A stretch of 64,000 bases of DNA, taken from NCBI RefSeq assembly GCF_003387355.1, contig NZ_QUNH01000001.1, positions 1 through 64,000 on the forward strand. Reading direction: 5' to 3'. A program made the translations under genes and the position numbers. The notes below the pieces were generated by a model. That model was not told the DNA's origin and ran no database searches. It saw only the letters and a list, made by a program, of their open reading frames with translations. Source of the stretch: Winogradskyella sediminis. GTDB taxonomy: Bacteria > Bacteroidota > Bacteroidia > Flavobacteriales > Flavobacteriaceae. Of this stretch, positions 46,131 through 53,223 are shown in pieces (within the stretch, counting starts at the first letter, position 1; the number at the start of each line of letters is the position of its first letter).

Positions 46131-46991
46131 TTAATCTAAAAGTGCAGAAAACGTATCTCCATTTCTAATATCTCCTGTATTATAGCCTTTCATGAACCAC
46201 TCCATACGTTGCTCAGATGTGCCATGGGTGAAACTATCGGAATTGACGCTTCCACTCATTCGTTTTTGAATAGCATCATCTCCAACAGCATTGGCAGCAC
46301 TTAATGCTTCTTCTATATCTCCCGCTTGTAAATATTCTTTATTATGATGCGCCCAAACACCAGCATAAAAATCGGCTTGTAATTCTTGTGCTACTGAGAG
46401 TTTATTGGCTCCTGTTTGGTTAGTTTGACTTTGTAATTGTCTTACTTTGTTAGAAGTCCCAAGAATGGTTTGGATATGATGTCCGACTTCATGCGCGGTA
46501 ACATAAGCGATTGCAAAATCGCCTCCTTGCGCTCCGAATCTTGTTTTTAACTCATCGAAAAACGCCAAATCCATATATAATTTTTGGTCTCCTGGACAAT
46601 AAAAAGGACCGGAAGCTGAAGTGGCACTTCCGCATGCTGTATTTACTGCATCTGTAAATAACACCATTTTTGGTTCTTTATAGTTTCCTAAGTTATTTTC
46701 TATAAAAATAGTGTTCCATACATCTTCGGTATCTGCTAAAACGGTTGCCATAAATTCGCCCATTTCAACTTCTTCGCTCGTTAACTCTCGTTCTTGCACC
46801 TGTTGTGTGGTCTGACTATTGGCAACCTGTTCTATAATTGGTGCTATTTGTTGGCCTGTTTCACCTCCAAATAATTGCAACAGAATTACAACTACGGCAA
46901 TAACACCACCTCCAGCAACAACTTTTCCTTTGCTGCTCATACCACGTTGGTCTTCTAGGTTACCACTTTGTCTTCTACCTTTCCATTTCAT
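46131..46991 (-). CDS. Neutral zinc metallopeptidase (YpfJ/KPN_02809 family)
   Basis: 286 residues. N-terminal MKWKGRRQSGNLEDQRG, a single membrane helix (about 24-43, VVAGGGVIAVVVILLQLFGG), then the metallopeptidase part with YVTAHEVGHHIQTILG (HExxH) and ELQADFYAGVWAHH providing the third ligand. Family start 'W.GRR.S.N.EDRRG' is diagnostic. The protein is anchored in the inner membrane with the enzyme outside. It has no known link to phenylacetate, so its place within the paa run is unexplained. Confidence 0.92.
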   Translation of the reverse strand: MKWKGRRQSGNLEDQRGMSSKGKVVAGGGVIAVVVILLQLFGGETGQQIAPIIEQVANSQTTQQVQERELTSEEVEMGEFMATVLADTEDVWNTIFIENNLGNYKEPKMVLFTDAVNTACGSATSASGPFYCPGDQKLYMDLAFFDELKTRFGAQGGDFAIAYVTAHEVGHHIQTILGTSNKVRQLQSQTNQTGANKLSVAQELQADFYAGVWAHHNKEYLQAGDIEEALSAANAVGDDAIQKRMSGSVNSDSFTHGTSEQRMEWFMKGYNTGDIRNGDTFSALLD

Positions 46992-47013
46992 AATTTAATA
47001 TTTTAGTTTTTTT

Positions 47014-47424
47014 TTATTCCCAATCTTTTTGTGTGCGATACACGACGCCTTTAAAAAGGGCTACTAATTCGTCTCCACGTTTAACTTCAACAATATTGAA
47101 ACCTAATCTGTTTTTAACGCTTTCAATCACCGATTCTGCTACAATATAATCCCCTTCATTTAATGCTTCAATATGATTAATGCTTGTTTCTATGGATACG
47201 GCATATTTACCATGTGTATTTGCCGCAAACCCGAAAGCTGTATCTGCTAAGGAATAACTGATTCCACCATGTGCTTTACCCATACTGTTTAGCATTTCCT
47301 TTCTTACAGTCATCGCAACTTTACAGCGACCGATTTCGCATTCAAGAATTTCTATTCCTAGCCACGTGCTGTAGGCATCTTGGGATAACATTTTATGTGG
47401 AATTTGGTCTCCAGTTAAAGGCAT
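47014..47424 (-). CDS. paaI: PaaI-type hotdog thioesterase
   Basis: 136 residues from the ATG at 47424. Hotdog fold with MLNSMGKAHGGISYSLADTAFGFAAN, carrying the Gly-Gly and Asp typical of PaaI, and SIETSINHIEALNEGDYIVAESVIE. It releases CoA from ring-hydroxylated phenylacetyl-CoA intermediates. The start is uncertain: a TTG at 47463 would add residues encoded by a repeat, 47424 lies exactly at the edge of that repeat, and Met at 47391 (MLSQDAYSTWLGIE) may be the ancestral start. The insertion of the four-helix cassette seems to have replaced its upstream region. Confidence 0.88.
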   Translation of the reverse strand: MPLTGDQIPHKMLSQDAYSTWLGIEILECEIGRCKVAMTVRKEMLNSMGKAHGGISYSLADTAFGFAANTHGKYAVSIETSINHIEALNEGDYIVAESVIESVKNRLGFNIVEVKRGDELVALFKGVVYRTQKDWE

Positions 47425-47848
47425 TAGGGATTTGGTATTAGGGATTAGTCTTATTTCGTTCAATAATTTTATTTCTTAATGATGACATCATTTTAGTTAA
47501 TTCAGAAATTAGTTTTCTATTATTTTCATTCTGTTCAAAACTAACATACTTTCTTCTTTTAGCTTTGGTACTACAGCTTACACATTCATTAGCACTATGA
47601 ATAGCATGATTAATATGCTTAACAAATTGAGCATCAGAACCAGGATATCCTTCTGCAAGGTTTAAAGCAATAGAATCTGCTGCTCTTCTAAATTGCGAAG
47701 ACAAAGCATATAATTCGTGATTAGGAAATTGTTTTACTTGTTCATCTACCACTTCACCAAAATCCATAGCTTTTTGATATACTATTAAATCCTCAAATTT
47801 AAAATGGTAATTACTTTTCATACTAATGCCTATTTCCTAATCCCTAAT
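47423..47848. mobile_element. Repeat-bounded four-helix-bundle cassette
   Basis: A 426-base unit between paaI and paaH. The ends are inverted 26-base repeats (47423-47448 and 47823-47848) identical at 22 positions, both built from ATTAGGGATT and TAGG-ATTAG motifs. It contains only the four-helix-bundle gene, read in the same direction as the paa genes. The outer edge supplies an ATGCC to the start of paaI. Confidence 0.55.
47438..47821 (-). CDS. Four-helix-bundle protein (23S rRNA intervening-sequence family)
   Basis: 127 residues: YHFKFEDLIVYQKAMDFGEVVDEQVKQFP, YALSSQFRRAADSIALNLAEG, then FVKHINHAIHSANECVSCSTKAKRRKY. This is the S23/IVP family (TIGR02436), first seen in intervening sequences of 23S rRNA genes and related to the Avd accessory proteins of diversity-generating retroelements. 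No rRNA or reverse transcriptase is nearby. The coding ends extend into the inverted repeats (stop side at 47438 falls inside the 47423-47448 copy). Confidence 0.88.
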   Translation of the reverse strand: MKSNYHFKFEDLIVYQKAMDFGEVVDEQVKQFPNHELYALSSQFRRAADSIALNLAEGYPGSDAQFVKHINHAIHSANECVSCSTKAKRRKYVSFEQNENNRKLISELTKMMSSLRNKIIERNKTNP

Positions 47849-47858
47849 TCCTCTCTAA

Positions 47859-49031
47859 TTAAAAAAACGTTTTATTTTCTCTGTTTAGTTTTCGTAATAA
47901 TGGACTGCAACGGTATCTATCTTCATGATATTCATTGTATAAGTCGTCTAATTTTGACACACACCAATCGATACCTTTTTCATCTGCCCAAGCGAGTAAG
48001 CCTTTTGGGTAGTTGACGCCTTTGGTCATGGCGTTGTCTATATCTTCAGCGGATGCGATATTTAAAAATAAGGCATCTGCTGCTTCATTGATAAGCATGA
48101 CTATCACGCGGTTGAAAATGGTTTCTGAAATAGACGTCTCGACTGCGCTCGACGAGACAGATGTTCGCTCTATTTTTCTTCCATTTGCATCATAATCATA
48201 AAATCCTTTTCCTGATTTTCGACCTAAATAACCAGCTTCTGCAAAACGCTTTTGTGTAAATGAAGGTTTATATCTTGGATCAAAATAGAAGGCTGTAAAT
48301 ACTGTTTCGGTTACAGTGTAATTAACATCATTTCCTATAAAATCCATCAATTCGAATGGTCCCATTCGGAAACCTCCTAAAGATTTTAAACTGTGGTCTA
48401 TAGTTGCAAAATCTGCAATGCCTTCTTCGTAAATTCGTAAAGCCTCTCCGTAAAAAGGTCTTGCTACTCTGTTTACAATAAAACCTGGTGTGTCCTTAGC
48501 AACTGCAACCACTTTTTTCCAATCTTTGATGGTTTGAATGGCTTTTTCAAGCACTTCTTTTGAGGTTTGAATAGCTGGAATAACTTCCACCAATTTCATT
48601 AAAGGTGCTGGATTGAAAAAATGAATTCCGACACAGCGTTCTGGTTTTTGTAATGATGCAGCAATGGATGCTATAGACAAACTAGATGTGTTTGAAGCTA
48701 TGATGCAATCTTCAGAAACATAAGTTTCCAATTCTGAAAACACTTTTTGTTTGATTTCTAAATTTTCGATAATTGCTTCGATAGTTAAATTAGAATCTCC
48801 TAAATCTTTTAAACTATCTACATATTGAATATTACCTTGAATTCTGTTTTTTTCTTCTGTATTTATTCGTCCTTTTTCAATTAAACGATTTAAAATTTTC
48901 TCTAAACTTGCTTTAGCTTTATCTAAAGCCGCTTGATTGGTATCGTATAATTTAACTGTACAACCAGCAGTTGCAGCAACTTGCGCTATGCCGCTTCCCA
49001 TTGTGCCAGAACCTATAATTCCTATGTTCAT
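47859..49031 (-). CDS. paaH: 3-hydroxyacyl-CoA dehydrogenase
   Basis: 390 residues from the ATG at 49031 (MNIGIIGSGTMGSGIAQVAATAG, the NAD-binding Rossmann motif). A GTG 12 bases upstream lies in a hairpin and is rejected. It has CVGIHFFNPAPLMKLVEVI with the catalytic His and DTPGFIVNRVARPFYGEA for the C-terminal domain. It oxidises 3-hydroxyadipyl-CoA. About residues 290-303 (TSVSSSAVETS) sit in the linker before the last helical domain and come from the palindromic repeat also found in E1 and E2. Confidence 0.93.
   Translation of the reverse strand: MNIGIIGSGTMGSGIAQVAATAGCTVKLYDTNQAALDKAKASLEKILNRLIEKGRINTEEKNRIQGNIQYVDSLKDLGDSNLTIEAIIENLEIKQKVFSELETYVSEDCIIASNTSSLSIASIAASLQKPERCVGIHFFNPAPLMKLVEVIPAIQTSKEVLEKAIQTIKDWKKVVAVAKDTPGFIVNRVARPFYGEALRIYEEGIADFATIDHSLKSLGGFRMGPFELMDFIGNDVNYTVTETVFTAFYFDPRYKPSFTQKRFAEAGYLGRKSGKGFYDYDANGRKIERTSVSSSAVETSISETIFNRVIVMLINEAADALFLNIASAEDIDNAMTKGVNYPKGLLAWADEKGIDWCVSKLDDLYNEYHEDRYRCSPLLRKLNRENKTFF
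48136..48158. repeat. Palindromic repeat inside paaH
   Basis: GTCTCG ... CGAGAC around the 16-base core TCTCGACTGCGCTCGA (48137-48152), identical to the cores at 35946 and 52009. Encodes VSSSAVET on the minus strand. Confidence 0.87.
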
Positions 49032-49037
49032 ATTAAT

Positions 49038-49053
49038 GCCCACGAAAGTGGGT
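49038..49053. repeat. TTTC-loop hairpin before paaH
   Basis: GCCCAC, GAAA, GTGGGT. On the minus strand it ends 6 bases before the paaH ATG. Confidence 0.8.
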
Positions 49054-49089
49054 AAGTTTTTTGGTTAAACTTTTATATTTATCTTGTTC

Positions 49090-49128
49090 AAAAACACCCC
49101 TAAAGTCCCCTCAAGGGGACAATACTCA
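49090..49128. repeat. 38-bp repeat, solo copy A
   Basis: Contains CACCCCTAAAGTCCCCTCAA and a palindrome GTCCCCTCAAGGGGAC. The 38 bases to 49128 are identical to 50514-50551 and to the complement of 50090-50127. Intergenic, between the threonine dehydratase stop and paaH. Confidence 0.9.
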
Positions 49129-49134
49129 GGCACT

Positions 49135-50484
49135 TTAAAATGGTAGATTTTTCACATCTACATTTCCGCCAGACAAAATAATGCCAACGCTTTTATTTTT
49201 AAATTCTTCTTTACATTTTAAAACAGCAGCAAATGCGACTGCACTCGATGGTTCTATCACAATCTTCATACGTTCCCAAATTAGTTGCATGGCATTTGTA
49301 ATTTCAGCTTCTTCAACCCGAATAATCTTATCTACATGCTTTTGAATGATCGGAAAATTTCGGTCTCCCAAATGTGTTCTTAAGCCATCTGCCACTGTAT
49401 GGAAACTATCATTTGTTTCTATTTTACCAGATTTTAAAGAACGATACGCATCATCAGCTTCCATTGGTTCTCCACCAATTACTTTGCAGTTTTTGGAAAA
49501 ATGATGTGCTGCTAAAGCTGTGCCTGCAATGAGTCCGCCTCCTCCAACTGGTGTTAAAATTACATCTAAATCTGGATATTCCTCAAGCAATTCCATAGCT
49601 GCTGTGCTATTACCATAAATGACCTCATCTTGATTTGATGGATGCAAAAACGAGGCTCCTTTTTCTTCCTTTATTTTATTCGCAGTAGCTTCTCTAGCTT
49701 GTGGTGTAGATTCACATTCTATGATTTCGCCACCGTAGGTTTTAACCGCGTTTTTTTTCACTTGAGGTGCATTTTCTGGCATTACGATATAGGCTTTCAC
49801 GCCTAATTTCAATGCTGCTAATGAAACTGCTTGTGCAAAATTTCCTGAGGAATGTGTAACTACGCCTCGTTGTCTTTCCTCATCCGTTAATGATAAAATT
49901 GCATTGGAAGCACCACGCATTTTAAAGGCTCCCATTTTTTGAAAATTCTCGCACTTAAACACAATATTTGCATCAACCATTTTATTTATTAAGTTGGAAC
50001 TTAATACTGGTGTTTTGTGAATAAAGGGTTTTATTCGGTTGTGGGCTTGTATTAATTCCTCTTTTAAAGATTCAACTTTCGCTTCTTTATGAGTATTGTC
50101 CCCTTGAGGGGACTTTAGGGGTGTTTTCAATTCGATTATTTTTTTTTCGAGAGACCTGGAAACACTAAACATATTATTCTTAACATCATAATCCGAAAAT
50201 CTTATAAATTCAACGCCTTTATCCTCAAGCTTGTTCTGTCTTTTAGAATCTTCAAAATATCTAAAATCATGAGAATTTCCATCTATTACAATTGCCAACA
50301 TGAGTTCATGACAATAAAAATCAACGATATAATCTAACATTGGGACTTGTCTGTGAAATTGCACTCCTAATGCTTTGTTTTTAATGTTTTTCCATAACAA
50401 TACTTCCGTCAAAGTACTATTCTTTCTTAGTGCTCTAGCGTATTCTTTTAATTTTGGATTGTATGGAATTATTTTGTTTTTCAT
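49135..50484 (-). CDS. DUF559 endonuclease-like domain fused to threonine/serine dehydratase
   Basis: 449 residues. Residues 1-118 are a DUF559 (Vsr-like) domain: LRKNSTLTEVLLWKNIKNK, QFHRQVPMLDYIVDFYC, IDGNSHD, GVEFIRFSDYDV. The family's usual Glu before the 'DG' and the preceding Lys are replaced (Val66, Met62), so nuclease activity is doubtful. Residues 120-133 (KTPLKSPQGDNTH) are encoded by a 38-bp repeat. Residues 138-449 are a fold type II dehydratase with the PLP Lys188 (GAFKMRGASNA), SSGNFAQA and VGGGGLIAG, no ACT domain. The dehydratase part has no ATG, GTG or TTG at its natural start (the codon there is GTT), so it depends on the fusion. Threonine or serine is the likely substrate. 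Confidence 0.88.
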   Translation of the reverse strand: MKNKIIPYNPKLKEYARALRKNSTLTEVLLWKNIKNKALGVQFHRQVPMLDYIVDFYCHELMLAIVIDGNSHDFRYFEDSKRQNKLEDKGVEFIRFSDYDVKNNMFSVSRSLEKKIIELKTPLKSPQGDNTHKEAKVESLKEELIQAHNRIKPFIHKTPVLSSNLINKMVDANIVFKCENFQKMGAFKMRGASNAILSLTDEERQRGVVTHSSGNFAQAVSLAALKLGVKAYIVMPENAPQVKKNAVKTYGGEIIECESTPQAREATANKIKEEKGASFLHPSNQDEVIYGNSTAAMELLEEYPDLDVILTPVGGGGLIAGTALAAHHFSKNCKVIGGEPMEADDAYRSLKSGKIETNDSFHTVADGLRTHLGDRNFPIIQKHVDKIIRVEEAEITNAMQLIWERMKIVIEPSSAVAFAAVLKCKEEFKNKSVGIILSGGNVDVKNLPF

Positions 50485-50551
50485 TCTATATTGTAGCGCT
50501 TTTATTCTCTAAAAAAACACCCCTAAAGTCCCCTCAAGGGGACAATACTCA
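50090..50551. mobile_element. DUF559 cassette with perfect 38-bp terminal inverted repeats
   Basis: The 38 bases at 50090-50127 are the exact reverse complement of 50514-50551. Between them lie 386 bases that hold just the DUF559 coding region and its start (50484). The inner end is read through in frame into the dehydratase. Two further solo copies of the same repeat lie on either side (49090 and 51357). There is no transposase in the unit. Confidence 0.7.
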
Positions 50552-50562
50552 CATGAATAATT

Positions 50563-51342
50563 TTAATTTCCTTTAAAATTTGGTTTACGTTTTTCTATAA
50601 ATGCAGCAACACCTTCGGCATAATCATTACTACTAGCTGCTTCTATTTGTAATTTAGATTCTAAAGCCAATTGCTGTTCTAAAGTATTGGTTAATGACGC
50701 ATTGAATGCTTCTTTGATTTTACCTAGAGCTAAGGTTGGCATGTTTGCTAATTTTAAAGCGAGTTTATTAACCTCTTCTTCGAAATTTTCTAATGGAATC
50801 ATTTTGTAAATCATTCCCATTTTTTCTGCTTCTTCAGCTCCAATCTTATCACCTAACATAGCTAATGCCTGCGCTTTTTGAAAACCGATTAATCTTGGTA
50901 AAAAATACGTTCCTGCACTATCTGGAATTAAGCCTATTAAACTAAATGCTTGAATAAAATTCACTTTTTCATGTGCTACAACAATATCACAGGCTAAAGC
51001 AATATTGGCTGCTGCTCCAGCTGCAACACCATTTACTGCTGCAATAATTGGCTTTTTTATAGCACGAATTTTTATTATTATTGGATTATAATGCTCGTCT
51101 AATATTTTTTTAAAACCAGGATTTAAGTCTGGATCTGTAACTTCCTTTAAATCTTGACCAGCACCAAATGCTTTTCCTGCTCCCGTAATTACAATCGCTC
51201 TAACGTCTGCATTTGTTTCGCAAGCATCTAAAATATCTTGAAATAGAAATGCCATTTCTCTATTTATACTATTAAATACTTCTGGTCTGTTTAGCGTGAT
51301 GTACGCTATTTTATTTTCTATTTTTAAAAGAATTGAACTCAT
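50563..51342 (-). CDS. paaG: Enoyl-CoA hydratase/isomerase, probable PaaG
   Basis: 259 residues of crotonase fold: ITLNRPEVFNSINREMAFLFQDIL, ITGAGKAFGAGQDLKEV and KPIIAAVNGVAAGAAANIALACDIVVAHE for the oxyanion hole, then FIQAFSLIGLIPDSAGTYFLPRLIG. The Asp in LIPDSAGTYFLP is characteristic of PaaG, which isomerises the ring epoxide to oxepin-CoA. It is the next paa gene after paaD. Only a few bases separate the fusion gene's repeat from its stop. Confidence 0.9.
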   Translation of the reverse strand: MSSILLKIENKIAYITLNRPEVFNSINREMAFLFQDILDACETNADVRAIVITGAGKAFGAGQDLKEVTDPDLNPGFKKILDEHYNPIIIKIRAIKKPIIAAVNGVAAGAAANIALACDIVVAHEKVNFIQAFSLIGLIPDSAGTYFLPRLIGFQKAQALAMLGDKIGAEEAEKMGMIYKMIPLENFEEEVNKLALKLANMPTLALGKIKEAFNASLTNTLEQQLALESKLQIEAASSNDYAEGVAAFIEKRKPNFKGN

Positions 51343-51356
51343 GTTTATGTCATTTT

Positions 51357-51389
51357 AAAACACCCCTAAAGTCCCCTCAAGGGGACAAT
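51357..51389. repeat. 38-bp repeat, solo copy D (truncated)
   Basis: The first 33 bases match copies A and C exactly, then the sequence diverges. It lies 14 bases upstream of the paaG start, in the same orientation as A and C. Confidence 0.88.
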
Positions 51390-51410
51390 TGTTGCATTCG
51401 AATTTTTGTT

Positions 51411-51496
51411 TTCGCGTTAAGGATTAAGGCTTTGTTGAAGCTCCTCGCAGAGAGCGACTGCCGAAAGCCTGACCCTTGGGTAACGCCCAAATTATT
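51411..51496. repeat. ~90-bp dispersed repeat, ends at the paaD stop codon
   Basis: Begins CGCGTTAAGG, ends CGAAAGCCTGACCCTTGGG then TAACGCCC and AAATTATTTTA, the last bases covering the paaD stop. The right 38 bases are closely similar to 36562-36600, which end at the ilvE stop in the same way. Confidence 0.75.
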
Positions 51497-51997
51497 TTAC
51501 TTTAAACATTTAAAATAATCAAATGGTTCTTGGCAATCGTCGCACTGAAATTGCGCTTTGCATGCTGTAGAACCAAACTGACTTACTAATCTTGTATTTG
51601 CGGAACCGCAATTGGTACATTTTACCAATCGTTTTCCATTTAGCAACACGTCTTTATCTGCTTCTGCATCTAAAGGTGCTGCAATACCGTAATCTTCTAA
51701 TGCTTTTCGTCCTCTTGGTGTAATCCAATCGGTTGTCCAAGCTGGTGCAAGGATTAATTCTATTTCGGAATCATATCCTGCGGTTTTTAAAGCTGCTTTT
51801 ATATCGTCACCAATCACATCCATTGCTGGACAACCACTATAGGTTGGTGTGATTTGAACTTTCACTTTATTATTTTCGATGACAGCAGAACGTACAACTC
51901 CCATATCCATAATGGATAATACTGGAATTTCAGGATCAGACACTTTTTCCAGAATTGGAATTAAGCTTTGATTTATGTTTTGTTTTTCTGTTACCAT
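51497..51997 (-). CDS. paaD: Phenylacetyl-CoA epoxidase subunit PaaD
   Basis: 166 residues. The N-terminal domain is DUF59/MIP18-like: LEKVSDPEIPVLSIMDMGVVRSA and ITPTYSGCPAMDVIGDDI. The C-terminal part binds metal through four cysteines (CTNCGSANTRLVS ... CKAQFQCDDC). PaaD is needed for maturation or function of the PaaABCE oxygenase, probably in iron-sulfur handling. It follows paaC by about 117 bases, with a hairpin repeat just before its ATG. Confidence 0.93.
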   Translation of the reverse strand: MVTEKQNINQSLIPILEKVSDPEIPVLSIMDMGVVRSAVIENNKVKVQITPTYSGCPAMDVIGDDIKAALKTAGYDSEIELILAPAWTTDWITPRGRKALEDYGIAAPLDAEADKDVLLNGKRLVKCTNCGSANTRLVSQFGSTACKAQFQCDDCQEPFDYFKCLK

Positions 51998-52002
51998 TTT
52001 TT

Positions 52003-52030
52003 GAGACCTCTCGACTGCGCTCGAGGTGAC
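52003..52030. repeat. Palindromic repeat before paaD (intergenic copy)
   Basis: GAGACC, the core TCTCGACTGCGCTCGA (52009-52024) and GGTGACA. Same core as the copies translated inside E1, E2 and PaaH, here 5 bases upstream of the paaD ATG. Confidence 0.87.
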
Positions 52031-52113
52031 ATTTTACTTCATTTTAAAATTTCGTTTCTATTTATGAGATTAGCTTCGCTGAACCTAAAGGTTTATCTGC
52101 CTTCTCAGGAATT

Positions 52114-52869
52114 TTACCATTCCATATTTGGATATGCACGTTGCATGTATTGTAATTCGGCTAATAAGTATCCCATGTATTCGGTATGAATACCTTGTTT
52201 CCCTCCTTTTTGAAACCACTTAGATTCTGGAACAGTTAAAGTTGCTTCTTTTAAAACCGCTTCTACTTTCTCGTAATATGCTTCCTTTAGTTTGGTTACA
52301 TCTACACCAACACCTTCTGAAACCATAGCTTTATCTGCTTCAGTTTGATGAAAAAGCTCATCTGTGTAGGTCCATAAACCATCTATGGCTTCTTGCATTT
52401 TTTCTTTACTTTCAGCTGTTCCATCTCCCAATCGTTTTAACCAATCGGTAGAAAAACGTTGATGATAGCTTACTTCTTTTAGCGACTTTGTTGCAATTGC
52501 TGAAAGCGTTAAATCCTTACTTTTTTCTAATTGAGTTAAAAAGAGAAAGTGATACACATCGAACAAAAACTGACGTGTGATAGTATATGCAAAATTGGTA
52601 TTTGGTTGTTCTACCAATAACACGTTTACATATTCTCTTTCTTTACGAAGCATTGCAATATCATCTTCGGTTCTATTATCACCAGCTATTTTTGCAGCGT
52701 ATTGGTAATAGCTGCGTACTTGACCGAATAAATCTAGTGAAATATTTGTACAGGCAATATCTGTTTCTAAGCTTGGTCCGTGACCTGTAAGCTCTCCTAG
52801 TCTTTGTCCAAGAATAAGTGAATTGTCTGCGATACCAAGTATGTATTTGTATAAGTTTTCGTTTTTCAT
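52114..52869 (-). CDS. paaC: Phenylacetyl-CoA epoxidase subunit PaaC
   Basis: 251 residues of ferritin-like helices: YILGIADNSLILGQRLGELTGHGPSLETDIACTNISLDLFGQ, REYVNVLLVEQPNTNFAYTITRQFLFDVY, KSLKEVSYHQRFSTDWLKRLGDGT. PaaC pairs with PaaA as the structural, non-catalytic half of the di-iron oxygenase core. Normal length. It is separated from paaB by a 60-base gap with a hairpin. Confidence 0.95.
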   Translation of the reverse strand: MKNENLYKYILGIADNSLILGQRLGELTGHGPSLETDIACTNISLDLFGQVRSYYQYAAKIAGDNRTEDDIAMLRKEREYVNVLLVEQPNTNFAYTITRQFLFDVYHFLFLTQLEKSKDLTLSAIATKSLKEVSYHQRFSTDWLKRLGDGTAESKEKMQEAIDGLWTYTDELFHQTEADKAMVSEGVGVDVTKLKEAYYEKVEAVLKEATLTVPESKWFQKGGKQGIHTEYMGYLLAELQYMQRAYPNMEW

Positions 52870-52888
52870 TTTAATTGTTTCATTTGAT

Positions 52889-52917
52889 GAGATCCTGAAA
52901 CAAGTTCAGGATGACAA
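52889..52917. repeat. GAGATCCTGAA...TTCAGGATGACA hairpin before paaC
   Basis: ATCCTGAA (52892) with TTCAGGAT (52905), followed by GACAAAT. It shares the GAGAT...ATGACA edges with other members of the family but has its own stem sequence. Confidence 0.75.
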
Positions 52918-52929
52918 ATCAAAGATTTA

Positions 52930-53217
52930 TCACATATGCTTTACTTCGTCTGGTAAATCGTAAAATGTTGGATGACGATATACTTTATCTTGAGCAGGTT
53001 CAAACATTTCACCATTATTCTCAGGATTGGATGCTGTAATATGCTTAGATTCTACCACCCAAATACTTACACCTTCGCTTCTTCTGGTGTAGACATCTCT
53101 TGCGTTTTCTAATGCCATTTCCTCATCTGCTGCGTGTAAACTTCCGCAGTGACGATGTTCTAATCCGTTTTTACTTCTTACGAAGACTTCCCATAAGGGC
53201 CAATTTTTTGTTGACAT
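52930..53217 (-). CDS. paaB: Phenylacetyl-CoA epoxidase subunit PaaB
   Basis: 95 residues: WPLWEVFVRSKNGLEHRHCGSLHAADEEMALENARDVYTRRSEGVSIWVVE in outline. This is the small PaaB subunit that bridges PaaAC dimers. Normal length. It is separated from paaA by the GIY-YIG cassette of about 390 bases, an unusual break between subunits of one complex. Confidence 0.95.
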   Translation of the reverse strand: MSTKNWPLWEVFVRSKNGLEHRHCGSLHAADEEMALENARDVYTRRSEGVSIWVVESKHITASNPENNGEMFEPAQDKVYRHPTFYDLPDEVKHM

Positions 53218-53223
53218 AATTTC

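Noticed and set aside
47425..47463. N-terminal extension of PaaI starting with TTG at 47463
   Set aside because: The added residues are encoded by the inverted repeat of the four-helix cassette and overlap the neighbouring gene.
49090..51389. Four similar repeats that could be read as a CRISPR array
   Set aside because: Spacing is irregular (about 1.0, 0.4 and 0.8 kb), one copy is inverted, genes lie between copies and no cas gene is present.
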